DNA of 64,000 nt from the NCBI RefSeq assembly GCF_026421305.1, contig NZ_JAPJBQ010000007.1, positions 124,001 to 188,000 on the forward strand, given 5' to 3'. A program made the position numbers and the translations under genes. The DNA comes from Dyella silvae (GTDB taxonomy: Bacteria; Pseudomonadota; Gammaproteobacteria; Xanthomonadales; Rhodanobacteraceae). Shown in pieces: positions 48,716 through 57,445 of the stretch. Position 1 is the first letter of the stretch. Every line of letters begins with the position of its first letter. The notes under the pieces were generated by a model. It was not told the DNA's origin and ran no database searches. It worked only from the letters and a program-made list of their open reading frames with translations.

Positions 48716-49372
48716 ATGTCGGCGCTCAGGCAACTCGGGACCACTCAGCAGCGCTTGCTTCGGCAGTTGCTGATGGGTAACGAGGGCGGCACGGTCGAGG
48801 GGTTGTGCGAACGCCTGCACATCAGCCATAACGCCGTGCGTCAGCACCTGAGCGCCCTGATCGCGCGCGGCTATATCGAGCGCGCGCAATCTCGTCCTAG
48901 CGGGGGCCGGCCGTTGGCGTGTTATCGCCTTACCGAAGAAGGGCGCGCTCTGTTTCCGCGCAACTACAGCCTGATAGCTACAGCGTTGTTGACGCAATTG
49001 CAGTCGCGTTTCGGTACCGAAGGCATGGAGCAGTTGTTGCGCGAGCTTGGTCATGGGCTGGGGTCCGGCGAGCTGCCGCCAGCACCCGATACTCCGAGCG
49101 AAGAAGTGGTAAAGCAGCTCGCGCAACAACTCGATGCCATGGGCTATGAGGCCGTTGCCGCGCGTCATGGCGAGGAATGGCAAGTCGAAGCATTCAATTG
49201 TGTATTCCATGCGCTGGCGCAGCAGCATCCGCAGGTGTGCAAGTTCGATCTTGCCTACATGGAAGCAGCCACCGGGCGGCGCATTCACCACATGGAATGC
49301 ATGGTGCGTGGCGGGCAGTTATGCCGCTTTCGCGTGGGTGCGGTGTTGTCCCCGGAGGAGGAAAATTCATGA
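48716..49372 (+). CDS. SufR-like helix-turn-helix regulator with four cysteines
   Basis: 218 residues. N-terminal winged helix (about 10-80, LHISHNAVRQHLSALIARGY, ending in a wing RPSGGRPLACY) and a C-terminal domain with Cys spacing C-x12-C-x19-C-x7-C in FNCVFHALAQQHPQVC and HHMECMVRGGQLC. The SufR/COG2345 group uses a comparable set of Cys to bind a 4Fe-4S cluster and sense iron, oxygen or nitric oxide. Target genes unknown; adjacency suggests it regulates the periplasmic gene directly before it. Confidence 0.83.
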   Translation: MSALRQLGTTQQRLLRQLLMGNEGGTVEGLCERLHISHNAVRQHLSALIARGYIERAQSRPSGGRPLACYRLTEEGRALFPRNYSLIATALLTQLQSRFGTEGMEQLLRELGHGLGSGELPPAPDTPSEEVVKQLAQQLDAMGYEAVAARHGEEWQVEAFNCVFHALAQQHPQVCKFDLAYMEAATGRRIHHMECMVRGGQLCRFRVGAVLSPEEENS

Positions 49373-49584
49373 CCGCCATCGCGGTATGACATCACCGGCG
49401 TGACGTCGCTCGCTTTTGAGAATCGTCTGAATACAAAAAGGATTGAGACAGTTCTTATGTTTTGAGCGTAGGGCAAATCCGATCATTTACCTCGTGCAGA
49501 CGGACAGCACGAAGCGCAAACACCTTACACGCGCTTCCCGACCACTTCGGATGGTTCCCGTCAATGATCTCTCGAGGAATTGCC

Positions 49585-51588
49585 ATGAACGCCGTGTATC
49601 GCATCGTGTGGAACACCACCCAGCGTACCTGGGTTGTCGCTTCTGAATTCGCCAAGGGCCATAAGAAGCAGTCCAAGCGCCGCAACATGGCGTTGGCCAG
49701 CCTCGCCGCGTCGGTCGCGTTTCTTGCCGGTGGCCTGCTGACGGCCAATGAAGCCCATGCAGAGGGTCCGGGCAATGCGACGGGTGCCTGCACCACGGCC
49801 AGCACCGAAGGCAGCGTTGCCGTTGGCGGCAATGACGCCAGCAAGTGCACCACGGCCAGCGGTGCTTCGTCGGTGGCGATGGGTGAACTCTCGCAGGCGG
49901 TCGGCGCTCACTCCGTGGCCATGGGTTATAACGCCGTTGCCGGTGATACGCAGGGCATCGCCATTGGCGATAACGCCCGCACCATGCAGGCCCCGTGGGG
50001 TCTTTCCGGCAACATCGCCATGGGCACCAATGCGCTCAATCACGGCAACAACGCTGTGGTCATCGGCACCAACGCCTCTTCCGGAACGGAATCGAACTGG
50101 AATAGCTGGGGTGGCTCCGTGACCATCGGTAGCGGTGCCCATACCGAGAACGGCGCGCAGATGGCCCTGGGCGGCAACTCCTACGCAACCACCACCGGTG
50201 CGATCGCCATGGGTTTCGGCGCGGAAGCATCGGGTTGGTTCTCTACTGCTATCCAGACCGGTGCGACGGCGAGCGGTGCCAACGCCGTGGCCATCGGCAC
50301 CAGCGCAAAGGCAGCCGCCGACGCGGTCGCGATCGGTGGCAACAGCGATCCCAATGATCCGTGGACGACAGGTGCCAACGCGCAGGGCGCGCGTAGCGTG
50401 GCGCTGGGCGCTCGCGCAAATGCGACGGTGGACGACAGCGTCGCCATCGGCTCCGGCGCCGTCGCAAAGGCCGCGCAGGCCACCACCGGTGGCGAGATTG
50501 CCGGCAATCACTACGACTATGCGGGCGCTGCCCCGATGGGTACGGTGAGCGTGGGCGATGTTGGTGCCGAGCGCACCATCACCAACGTAGCGGCAGGCCG
50601 CGTAAACGCTGGCAGCACCGACGCCGTCAATGGCTCGCAGTTGCATGCAACGAACCTGGCGGTGGAAAACCTCGACAAGGCCAGCGCCAAGTACGACGTA
50701 AATGCCGACGGTTCGATCAACTACAACAGCATGACGTTGGCTGGTGCCACGTACGATTCGGCAAGCAAGTCGGGTGGCACCCGCATCAAGAACGTGGCAC
50801 GCGGCATTGACGATGGCGACGCCGTCAATGTGCAGCAGCTGAAGGACGTGGGCCTCATCGACAGCAGCGGTAACAGCATGGATGCCGTGGTGTACGACCC
50901 GGGTTCAAACCGTGCCTCCGTTACTTTGGGCGGCGTCAACGCCTCCGCCCCGGTGGTCCTGCGTAACGTGGCAGCCGGTGTGGCGGAAACGGACGCAGTC
51001 AACGTGTCTCAGCTCAACCAGCTCAAGGGTCAGGTCAACAACATCGACGCGCGTGTCACCACCATGGAGAACGGTGCTGGCGGTACAGCGCAGGCCCCGC
51101 GCCCGGAGAGTGCCGCCGCGATCGAACAAACGCCCGTTACCCCGGCCAACACGGCGAGCACGGCGCAGTTGCAGGGTGTGACCAGCGCTCTGGGTGGCGG
51201 CAGCACCATCGATGCCTCGGGCAATGTGACCGCGCCCAACTACAACGTCGCAGGTAGTTCGTACAACAACGTCGGCGATGCATTGCATGGCCTGGACACC
51301 AAGCTGGACGACAACTTCAACAAGCTCAACAGTTCGATCAGCAAGGTGAATCGTCAGGCCAACCGTGGTATTGCCGCCGCTTCGGCTGTGCAGTCTGTAA
51401 CGCCGTATATTCCGGGCAAGGTGGCCATCAACGCAGGTGTGGCCGGCTACCGTGGCGAAGCTGCACTGGGTGTAGGCATCTCGCGCTGGAACAACAGTGG
51501 CAAGGTGAATTTCAACGCGGGTGTATCGACGGCGCGTGGCGATGTCCCGGTGTTCCGCGTCGGCGTGGGCATGGTGCTGGGCGAATAA
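49585..51588 (+). CDS. YadA-like trimeric autotransporter adhesin
   Basis: 667 residues from ATG 49585 (GAGGA upstream). Extended signal peptide region (ESPR) at the start, MNAVYRIVWNTTQRTWVVAS, with signal cleavage near residue 59. The head has many YadA-type repeats (SVAMG, GIAIG, AVAIG), then a neck NVAAGRVNAGSTDAVNGSQL, a stalk with a second neck-like region, a coiled coil, and a C-terminal anchor of about 70 residues ending in VFRVGVGMVLGE. It forms a trimeric surface adhesin. The 212 bp upstream hold no other gene. Confidence 0.95.
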   Translation: MNAVYRIVWNTTQRTWVVASEFAKGHKKQSKRRNMALASLAASVAFLAGGLLTANEAHAEGPGNATGACTTASTEGSVAVGGNDASKCTTASGASSVAMGELSQAVGAHSVAMGYNAVAGDTQGIAIGDNARTMQAPWGLSGNIAMGTNALNHGNNAVVIGTNASSGTESNWNSWGGSVTIGSGAHTENGAQMALGGNSYATTTGAIAMGFGAEASGWFSTAIQTGATASGANAVAIGTSAKAAADAVAIGGNSDPNDPWTTGANAQGARSVALGARANATVDDSVAIGSGAVAKAAQATTGGEIAGNHYDYAGAAPMGTVSVGDVGAERTITNVAAGRVNAGSTDAVNGSQLHATNLAVENLDKASAKYDVNADGSINYNSMTLAGATYDSASKSGGTRIKNVARGIDDGDAVNVQQLKDVGLIDSSGNSMDAVVYDPGSNRASVTLGGVNASAPVVLRNVAAGVAETDAVNVSQLNQLKGQVNNIDARVTTMENGAGGTAQAPRPESAAAIEQTPVTPANTASTAQLQGVTSALGGGSTIDASGNVTAPNYNVAGSSYNNVGDALHGLDTKLDDNFNKLNSSISKVNRQANRGIAAASAVQSVTPYIPGKVAINAGVAGYRGEAALGVGISRWNNSGKVNFNAGVSTARGDVPVFRVGVGMVLGE

Positions 51589-51607
51589 GCCTTACACGGG
51601 GTGGATC

Positions 51608-51649
51608 AACGAAGAGGCCGGCGATGTTTCCATCGCCGGCCTCTTCGTT
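51608..51649 (+). terminator. Hairpin terminator after the adhesin gene
   Basis: A perfect 19-bp stem (AACGAAGAGGCCGGCGATG and its complement) with a TTTC loop, 19 bp after the adhesin stop. Only a short T-run follows, but convergent genes here would both benefit. Confidence 0.75.
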
Positions 51650-51665
51650 GCTGTATCGGTGAAAC

Positions 51666-53696
51666 TCATTTCGACGCTGGCAGATACTTCTCAAACCACA
51701 TCAGTGCGCGTTGCAACACATCGCGCTGGTGATCGGGGTCGACGAAATGGTGCCCCTCATTCGGATACACCACCAGCGAGGTGGGCACGCCTTGCGCGCG
51801 TAGCGCATGCCAATATTCGAACGATTGCGGCGCCGGACATTCTGCGTCGCGGTCGCCCACCACCACCAGCGTCGGCGCCTTCACCTGTTTGATGAAGTTG
51901 ATAGGCGAACTCTTCGCGTACACGGCCGGGTCGTCGTATACCGAGGCACCAAAGAACGGCACCATCCACTGATCGATCAGGTTCTGACCGTAGTAGCTCT
52001 GCCAGTTGGCAATGCCGGCGCCCGCCACCACGGCGCGGAAGCGCTGCGTCTGCGTGGGGATGAACATGCTCATGAAGCCACCGTAGCTCCAGCCGGTGAG
52101 GCCGAGGCGCTTGTCGTCGACCGGCAGCTTCTTCTCGATGGTGTCGATGCCAGCAAGGATGTCGCGCAGATCGCCATGGCCAAAGTCTTTGCGATTGGCC
52201 TGCACGTAAGCCTCACCCTGACCAAAGCTGCCACGCGGGTTGGGCATAAATACGAAATAGCCAAGCGCGGAGAACGGCACGCCGCCGAAACCAACGCTGG
52301 GCCAGCGCGGCAGCACCGCTGCCGATGGACCACCATGCACGGTGACGATCATCGGGTACGACTTCTTCGCGTCGTAGTTGGCCGGGTACAGCAACCAGCC
52401 CTGCACGTGACGGCCTTCGTTGTCCCACTCCACCGACTCGGCCTTGCCCCAGCCCGGCTTGAACGCGGCGTTGATGGTGGTGACAGCAGCCGGCGGGGTG
52501 TCACCCAGCGCACCGGCATACACCTCGGGTGCGGATGCATAGGAACTCTGCTCGAAAGCCACCTTGCGATGATCGGCGGAGAGCGACAACCCCATCCAGG
52601 CACTGCCATCACCGATGGTGGCGGGCAGGGTAAACAGCGTATGCGTCGCCACCGCCTTGTCGGCAGCGACGGCATAGGTCGCCACCTGACTCTGGCCGTT
52701 GCTGATTTGCGAGACCAGCCATTGCTGATCATCGAGCCACGTGAACCAGCTGGGAGTCACACGGATATCGGGCGTGAAGTTGACGGGATCGCCACCGCTA
52801 CTCGACACCGCATAGATGTCACCACCGGTGGAACCCTGGTCACTCATCAGGCCACCGATGAACGCGATGCGCTTGCCGTCCGGTGACCAGCGCGGCAATG
52901 CGATCTGCAGACCGTGCAACGAACCTTTGACGGTGGAGGGATCGAGCACCACGGAAGCCTTCGCATCCGCCTGCGCGTTCTGCACGTAGAGCTTGGCCAC
53001 CCACCAGTTGTTGTCGCCCGGCGGTAGGGCACCGATGTAGGCGATGCGCCGGCCATCCGGCGACCACGCGAATTCGTAGGCGTAGGTGTCGGCGGCGGTG
53101 AGCAGATGCACGGCGCCACCGGCGGCATCGACCGCCGCCACACGCTGCACTTCCAGGTCGTCCACGCCGATCTCACCGGCTGCCGGCCTGGCGGCATACA
53201 CCGCGCTGGCCCGCCGCGTGCCGTTGGGCACGTAGAGGAAGCCCACGGATTTGCCGTCCGGCGACCAGCTCAGGTCCTGCGCCATGCCGGGCAGGGAGGC
53301 CATATGCCGGGGTGATTCCCGGGTGGAAGCGTCGACCACCAGCAGGTCTTTCTGCTTGCCGCCGGCGCCGCAGCTGGAGAGAAAGGCGAGATGGTGCGAG
53401 TCCGGTGCCCAGGCGATCTCGCTCTCGTTGCAGTCACCGTTTTTGACGGCGCTGACGCGATGCGCGTCACTGCCATCCGCTTTCGCCACTTCCACGGCAT
53501 CCTTGCCGTTGGTGCGCACCACCCACGCAAGCTGGTTGCCGTCCGGCGAGAGCTGTACCGCACTGATCTGGCGCACCTTGCCCAGCTCAGTGAGCAGTTG
53601 CTCGATGCGCGGATCGACGGTGGTGGGCTTGGCCTGCACGGCCGGAACAATGGCTGCAGCCATCAACAGTGGCAGCAGACGGGTGGGGTGTCGCAT
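51666..53696 (-). CDS. S9-family prolyl oligopeptidase-like peptidase
   Basis: 676 residues. A signal peptide (about 1-22, ending VQA) directs export. A beta-propeller of WD-like repeats (SPDGNQLAWVV, APDSHHLAFL, SPDGRRIAYIG) is followed by the alpha/beta hydrolase domain with catalytic S537 (GWSYGG), D617 (GDRDAECP) and H649 (EGHHF). Resembles acylaminoacyl peptidases and removes short peptides. The gene is convergent with the adhesin. A second S9 enzyme is at 10724. Confidence 0.93.
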   Translation of the reverse strand: MRHPTRLLPLLMAAAIVPAVQAKPTTVDPRIEQLLTELGKVRQISAVQLSPDGNQLAWVVRTNGKDAVEVAKADGSDAHRVSAVKNGDCNESEIAWAPDSHHLAFLSSCGAGGKQKDLLVVDASTRESPRHMASLPGMAQDLSWSPDGKSVGFLYVPNGTRRASAVYAARPAAGEIGVDDLEVQRVAAVDAAGGAVHLLTAADTYAYEFAWSPDGRRIAYIGALPPGDNNWWVAKLYVQNAQADAKASVVLDPSTVKGSLHGLQIALPRWSPDGKRIAFIGGLMSDQGSTGGDIYAVSSSGGDPVNFTPDIRVTPSWFTWLDDQQWLVSQISNGQSQVATYAVAADKAVATHTLFTLPATIGDGSAWMGLSLSADHRKVAFEQSSYASAPEVYAGALGDTPPAAVTTINAAFKPGWGKAESVEWDNEGRHVQGWLLYPANYDAKKSYPMIVTVHGGPSAAVLPRWPSVGFGGVPFSALGYFVFMPNPRGSFGQGEAYVQANRKDFGHGDLRDILAGIDTIEKKLPVDDKRLGLTGWSYGGFMSMFIPTQTQRFRAVVAGAGIANWQSYYGQNLIDQWMVPFFGASVYDDPAVYAKSSPINFIKQVKAPTLVVVGDRDAECPAPQSFEYWHALRAQGVPTSLVVYPNEGHHFVDPDHQRDVLQRALMWFEKYLPASK

Positions 53697-53744
53697 GGCG
53701 GAGCCCGTATGGCGTGGAAAGCCGCCAGCTTACAGGCGCAGGAG

Positions 53745-53804
53745 CTCTCTGTAAGAGCGCACTGGCAGGAAGCCCTCGTCGCGCACCCGTGCGCTCCTAC
53801 AGAG
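53745..53804. repeat. TGTAAGAGCGCAC REP
   Basis: TCTCTGTAAGAGCGCAC paired with GTGCGCTCCTACAGAGA, a short-spaced copy of the repeat at 15407. It lies between the patatin lipoprotein and S9 peptidase genes on the minus strand. Confidence 0.7.
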
Positions 53805-53818
53805 AATCGGCGACGGTT

Positions 53819-54745
53819 TCAGTGCGCGGCGACGGCCTGCTGCTGACGCGCCGCCTGTACCGCCGCGAGCTTCGCCTTGATCGCCGGTATCGCCGCCAGC
53901 GCAGCACGTTCGCCTTCCAGAATGGCCTGGTTCTTCTGTTCGAAATCGGTCGAACCAATCTGACTGACCTTGGGGCGTATCACGATGTCCGCGCGCGCCA
54001 GCTCCTGCGCACCGAGCTTCTGGCCCATGATGGCAATGGACTGGCCGACAATATTCAGCATGCCCTGCGGGTTGGTGCCGCTGGCTTTGCTCGAGATATC
54101 CACCGCGATCACCACATCCGCACCGAGTTGGCGCGCCGCGTCGACCGGCACCGGGCTGACCACGCCGCCATCCACGTAGTGCTTGCCGTTGATATCCACT
54201 GGCTCGAACACGCCGGGCACGCTGCTGGATGCACGCACCGCCTGGCCCGTATTGCCGCGAACGAACACTGTGCGTTCGCCGGTCTCCAGTTGCGTGGCGA
54301 CCGCAGCGAACGGCACGTTGAGCTTGTCCAGCGGGCGGTTCTTCACCATCTGGTTTACGTAATCCTGCAGCTTCTGGCCCTGCACCACGCCGCCGGAAAA
54401 CAGCCGCACATCGCGGATCTGACTCTGGTCCATGGCGGAGGCCGTTTCCTGTAGCTGGAATGCATCCATGCCGCTGGCATACAGCGCACCGACCACACTG
54501 CCGGCGCTGGTGCCGGACACCACATCCGGATGGATGCCGTTGGCTTCCAGCATCTTGATCACGCCGATATGCGCGAAGCCCTTGGCCGCGCCGCCGCCGA
54601 GCGCCAGACCGATGCGCAGCTTCACCGGTGCCGGTGGCACCACGGCAACGGGCGGTGGCGTGGGCTTGGTGCTGCCGAAGCAGGCGCACAGCACCAGGCT
54701 GGCGAGCAGGGGCAGGAGCGGGCGGTAACGGCGGGTGGACGTCAT
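53819..54745 (-). CDS. Patatin-like phospholipase lipoprotein
   Basis: 308 residues from the ATG at 54745 (an upstream GTG at 54787 is possible). A lipoprotein signal with Cys at LVLCAC suggests membrane anchoring. The patatin domain has oxyanion loop LGGGAAKG, nucleophile S80 in GTSAGS and D192 in VDGGVVSP. Related to RssA-type bacterial patatins. A hydrophobic-to-Ala-rich C-terminal tail (AIKAKLAAVQAARQQQAVAAH) follows. It shares its fold, but little else, with the membrane patatin at 44396. Confidence 0.9.
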   Translation of the reverse strand: MTSTRRYRPLLPLLASLVLCACFGSTKPTPPPVAVVPPAPVKLRIGLALGGGAAKGFAHIGVIKMLEANGIHPDVVSGTSAGSVVGALYASGMDAFQLQETASAMDQSQIRDVRLFSGGVVQGQKLQDYVNQMVKNRPLDKLNVPFAAVATQLETGERTVFVRGNTGQAVRASSSVPGVFEPVDINGKHYVDGGVVSPVPVDAARQLGADVVIAVDISSKASGTNPQGMLNIVGQSIAIMGQKLGAQELARADIVIRPKVSQIGSTDFEQKNQAILEGERAALAAIPAIKAKLAAVQAARQQQAVAAH

Positions 54746-54901
54746 GTCGGTGGGCGCGGTCGGCTGGGTGATGGGAGGCCGGTCCACTGATCCGTCAGCG
54801 GGCCGGCGATTGGCGGCCGAGTGTACGACCGCCGAAGGGCGCCGCGATGGCGGGATGCGGCGCCCGTTGGGCGCCGGTCAGCTGGCGATGCGCCACTACG
54901 C

Positions 54902-54931
54902 TCGTCATCCCGGCGCAGGCCGGGACGACGG
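54902..54931. repeat. Single GTCATCCCGG REP unit
   Basis: CGTCATCCCGGCGCAGGCCG followed by GGACGACGG; unpaired copy of the family at 10580, 19601 and 58106. Between fbp and the patatin lipoprotein. Confidence 0.6.
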
Positions 54932-54970
54932 TGAGGGGAGCTGGCGTCGAGGCTAGCCCCCTCCCGCGAA

Positions 54971-55984
54971 TCACACCGCCGCGTCAGCCTCGACGTGGTA
55001 ATGCGTCGCCACTTCCACTTCCTTCTTCGAGCCAAGGAACACCGGCACGCGCTGGTGCAGGCCAGTGGGCTGGAGATCCATGATGCGCTGGCGGCCGGTG
55101 GTGGCAGCGCCGCCGGCTTGCTCGATGATCATGGCCATCGGATTGGCCTCGTACATCAGGCGCAGCTTGCCGCCCTTGGACTTGATCTTGGCGTCCAGCG
55201 GATAGAAGAACACGCCGCCGCGCGTGATGATGCGATGCACGTCGGCCACCATCGAGGCGACCCAGCGCATATTGAAATCACGACCGCGCGGACCGTCCTT
55301 GCCGGCCAGCAGCTCGCCGATATAGCGCTGCATCGGCGCTTCCCAGTGGCGCTGGTTGGACATGTTGATGGCGAACTCGCCGGTTTCTTCCGGAATGCGG
55401 ATGTCGCGGCGGCTCAGGATGAAGCTGCCCACTTCGCGATCCAGCGTGAACTCGTGCGTGCCATGGCCAAAGGTCAGCACCAGCACGGTGGCCGGGCCAT
55501 AAACCACGTAGCCGGCGGCGAGCTGCGTCGTACCCGGCTGCAGGAAGTGCTCAGCCTTCGGTTCGGTGATGCCATCGGGGCAACGCAGCACCGAGAAGAT
55601 GGTGCCGACGGAAATGTTCACGTCGATGTTGGAGCTGCCATCGAGCGGATCGAACAACAGCAGATGGTTGCCCTTCGGGTACATATCGGGGATCGGCTGC
55701 GGATCTTCCATTTCCTCCGACGCGCAGGCGGCGAGCTGGCCGCCCCAGGCGTTGGCTTCGAGCAGGATCTCGTTGGAGATCACGTCCAGCTTCTTTTGTG
55801 CCTCGCCCTGGATGTTGCCGGTGCCGGCTTCGCCGAGCACGCCGCCGAGGGCGCCCTTGTTGGTGGCCACCGCGATGCGCTTGCACGCACGCGCAACCAC
55901 CTCGATCAGCAGGGAAAGCTCGGCGTTGATGCGGCCGGCGCGGCGTTCCTCGATGAGGAACTGGATGAGTGAGATGGACTTCAT
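54971..55984 (-). CDS. fbp: Class I fructose-1,6-bisphosphatase
   Basis: 337 residues. Gluconeogenic enzyme that removes the C1 phosphate of fructose 1,6-bisphosphate; Mg-dependent. The metal-binding signature [11 protein letters not shown] is present, as are [20 protein letters not shown] and [23 protein letters not shown] near the end. Starts at ATG 55984. This is the last gene on the minus strand before the divergent DJ-1 operon, 221 bp away. Confidence 0.97.
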   Translation of the reverse strand: MKSISLIQFLIEERRAGRINAELSLLIEVVARACKRIAVATNKGALGGVLGEAGTGNIQGEAQKKLDVISNEILLEANAWGGQLAACASEEMEDPQPIPDMYPKGNHLLLFDPLDGSSNIDVNISVGTIFSVLRCPDGITEPKAEHFLQPGTTQLAAGYVVYGPATVLVLTFGHGTHEFTLDREVGSFILSRRDIRIPEETGEFAINMSNQRHWEAPMQRYIGELLAGKDGPRGRDFNMRWVASMVADVHRIITRGGVFFYPLDAKIKSKGGKLRLMYEANPMAMIIEQAGGAATTGRQRIMDLQPTGLHQRVPVFLGSKKEVEVATHYHVEADAAV

Positions 55985-56139
55985 GACAAACCCGAAGGCA
56001 AAGGAGCGCCTATTGTCCCGGGAGACCCGGCCACTTGTCAGCTCAAAGTGTGACCAGTGGGTTCATCTTCCCGTTCTGAAACCGTTTTCTGGCAAACCAC
56101 CTGCCGCGCTCCCGCAGGGGCTGACGGGGCGCTTGGTCA

Positions 56140-56169
56140 CCCCTGCTGACAACACGTTGGCAGCAGGGG
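56140..56169. promoter_or_regulatory. Inverted repeat before the DJ-1 operon
   Basis: CCCCTGCTGACAA-CACG-TTGGCAGCAGGGG pairs over 13 bp with one mismatch, 37 bp before the DJ-1-like start. Either an operator or a leader hairpin. The rest of the fbp-DJ-1 gap shows nothing else. Confidence 0.4.
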
Positions 56170-56205
56170 GTACCCAGACTGTGCACCTCATAAGGAGGGA
56201 GTCTC

Positions 56206-56820
56206 ATGCGCGACACGGTGTATTTCCTGGCATTCGACGGCTTTGCGGATTGGCACGCGGCGCAGGCCCTGTGCGAGATCCGCCGCCCGGGCGAATGGCG
56301 GCTGCAGACAGTAGGGTTCTCCATGCAGCCGGTGCTGTCGATGGGCGGGCTGCGGGTGGTGCCCGAGCTGACCCTCGATCAGCTGGACCTCAAGCGGGCG
56401 GCGTTGCTGATCATCCCCGGCGGTTACCTGTGGGAACGCGGGCAGGGTGAGGAAGCGGTGGCGGCTGCACGCCGCGTGCACGCCGCAGGCGCCCCGGTGG
56501 CGGGCATCGATAGCGGCGTGCTGGTGCTGGCCCGGGCCGGCCTGCTGGATGCCTGCCGTCATACCGGCAGCTGGCCCGGCCACATCGGCGCTCACGTGCC
56601 GACCTACGCAGGCGCCGAACAGTACGACGCTCACGTGCTTGCCGTGAGCGACGGCGGCGTGATCACCGCCAGCCAGCTGGGCAGCGTGGAATTTGCCCGT
56701 GAGGTGATCCGCACGCTCGATCTCTACAGCCCCAGTGATCGCGAACACTGGTTCCGCTTGTTCAAACACGCCATGCCGCCGCCGTGGCTGGCCAGCGAAC
56801 CTGCCGCCGTGGCGGCGTGA
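56206..56820 (+). CDS. DJ-1/PfpI-family protein with Asp at the nucleophile position
   Basis: 204 residues, full DJ-1/PfpI fold: IIPGGYLWERGQG forms the usual GG turn, followed by the nucleophile elbow. Family members read AxICG or AICAG at the elbow; here it is VAGIDSGVLVLARAGLL, with Asp where the active Cys belongs (codon GAT near 56510). The rest (HTGSWPGHIGAHVPTY, VITASQLGSVEFAREVI) matches YdeA-like members. Catalysis by the normal thiol route is therefore not expected. First gene of a four-gene operon with a 65-aa protein, GFA and GST. Confidence 0.9.
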   Translation: MRDTVYFLAFDGFADWHAAQALCEIRRPGEWRLQTVGFSMQPVLSMGGLRVVPELTLDQLDLKRAALLIIPGGYLWERGQGEEAVAAARRVHAAGAPVAGIDSGVLVLARAGLLDACRHTGSWPGHIGAHVPTYAGAEQYDAHVLAVSDGGVITASQLGSVEFAREVIRTLDLYSPSDREHWFRLFKHAMPPPWLASEPAAVAA

Positions 56821-56830
56821 GGAGGGTGCA

Positions 56831-57028
56831 ATGGCATTTCCGATTGGAAAGATCCTGATGGCCTACCGGCCGATGTACCTGCGTGGCCTGATGATGGATG
56901 GCCACTACCGGCTTCCGGCCAGCACGCCAGCGCCGGTGCAGGGAAAGACCATCAAAGCGAACCGCAAGGTCGTAGCCGAGCGCAATCCGGCCACCTCATC
57001 CAAAACCCCGCAAGGAGCTAGCGCATGA
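56831..57028 (+). CDS. Small hypothetical protein of the DJ-1 operon
   Basis: 65 residues: MAFPIGKILMAYRPMYLRGL opens the frame, ending KTPQGASA. GGAGGG four bases before the ATG is an excellent ribosome binding site. It starts 10 bp after the DJ-1 stop and its stop overlaps the GFA start by four bases (ATGA), so translational coupling is clear. Basic (many Arg and Lys), no membrane helix, no domain recognised. I cannot assign a function; coupling implies it belongs to the same process as its neighbours. Confidence 0.65.
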   Translation: MAFPIGKILMAYRPMYLRGLMMDGHYRLPASTPAPVQGKTIKANRKVVAERNPATSSKTPQGASA

Positions 57029-57429
57029 CCCGCATTTACCAAGGCAGCTGCCATTGCGGCGCCGTTCGTTTTGAAGCCGAACTGGATCTCGCCGGCGGCA
57101 CCGGTCGCTGCAACTGTTCGATCTGCCGCAAGCTCCGCTTCTGGGGCGCGATGACCAACCCGAAGACGTTTCGATTGATCAGCGGCGAAGACGCGCTGGC
57201 CGACTATCAGTTCGGCACCAACAGTGCACACAATCTTTTCTGTCGCCATTGCGGCGTGCATGCGTTCCACCGCGGCTACGTCGAACAGATCGGCGGCGAG
57301 TATGTCTCCATCAACATTGCCTGCCTGGACGATGCAAGCGATGAGGAATGGGCGTCCGCGCCAGTGCGTTTTGCCGACGGCCGCGACAACAACTGGCGCC
57401 AGACGCCTGCCGTGACCAGCCATCTTTAA
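57025..57429 (+). CDS. GFA-family protein
   Basis: 134 residues, glutathione-dependent formaldehyde-activating (GFA) domain. Zn ligands: SCHCGAVRF, RCNCSICRKL and the CRHCGVHAF motif. Founding member Gfa binds formaldehyde-glutathione, but most members have unknown substrate. It overlaps the small gene and is followed after 16 bp by a GST, consistent with glutathione-linked detoxification. Confidence 0.92.
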   Translation: MTRIYQGSCHCGAVRFEAELDLAGGTGRCNCSICRKLRFWGAMTNPKTFRLISGEDALADYQFGTNSAHNLFCRHCGVHAFHRGYVEQIGGEYVSINIACLDDASDEEWASAPVRFADGRDNNWRQTPAVTSHL

Positions 57430-57445
57430 CGACGAGGTTGCCGCC

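Noticed and set aside
54745-54787. Upstream GTG start for the patatin lipoprotein
   Set aside because: It would put 14 Pro/Thr-rich residues before the lipoprotein signal sequence and has no ribosome binding site.
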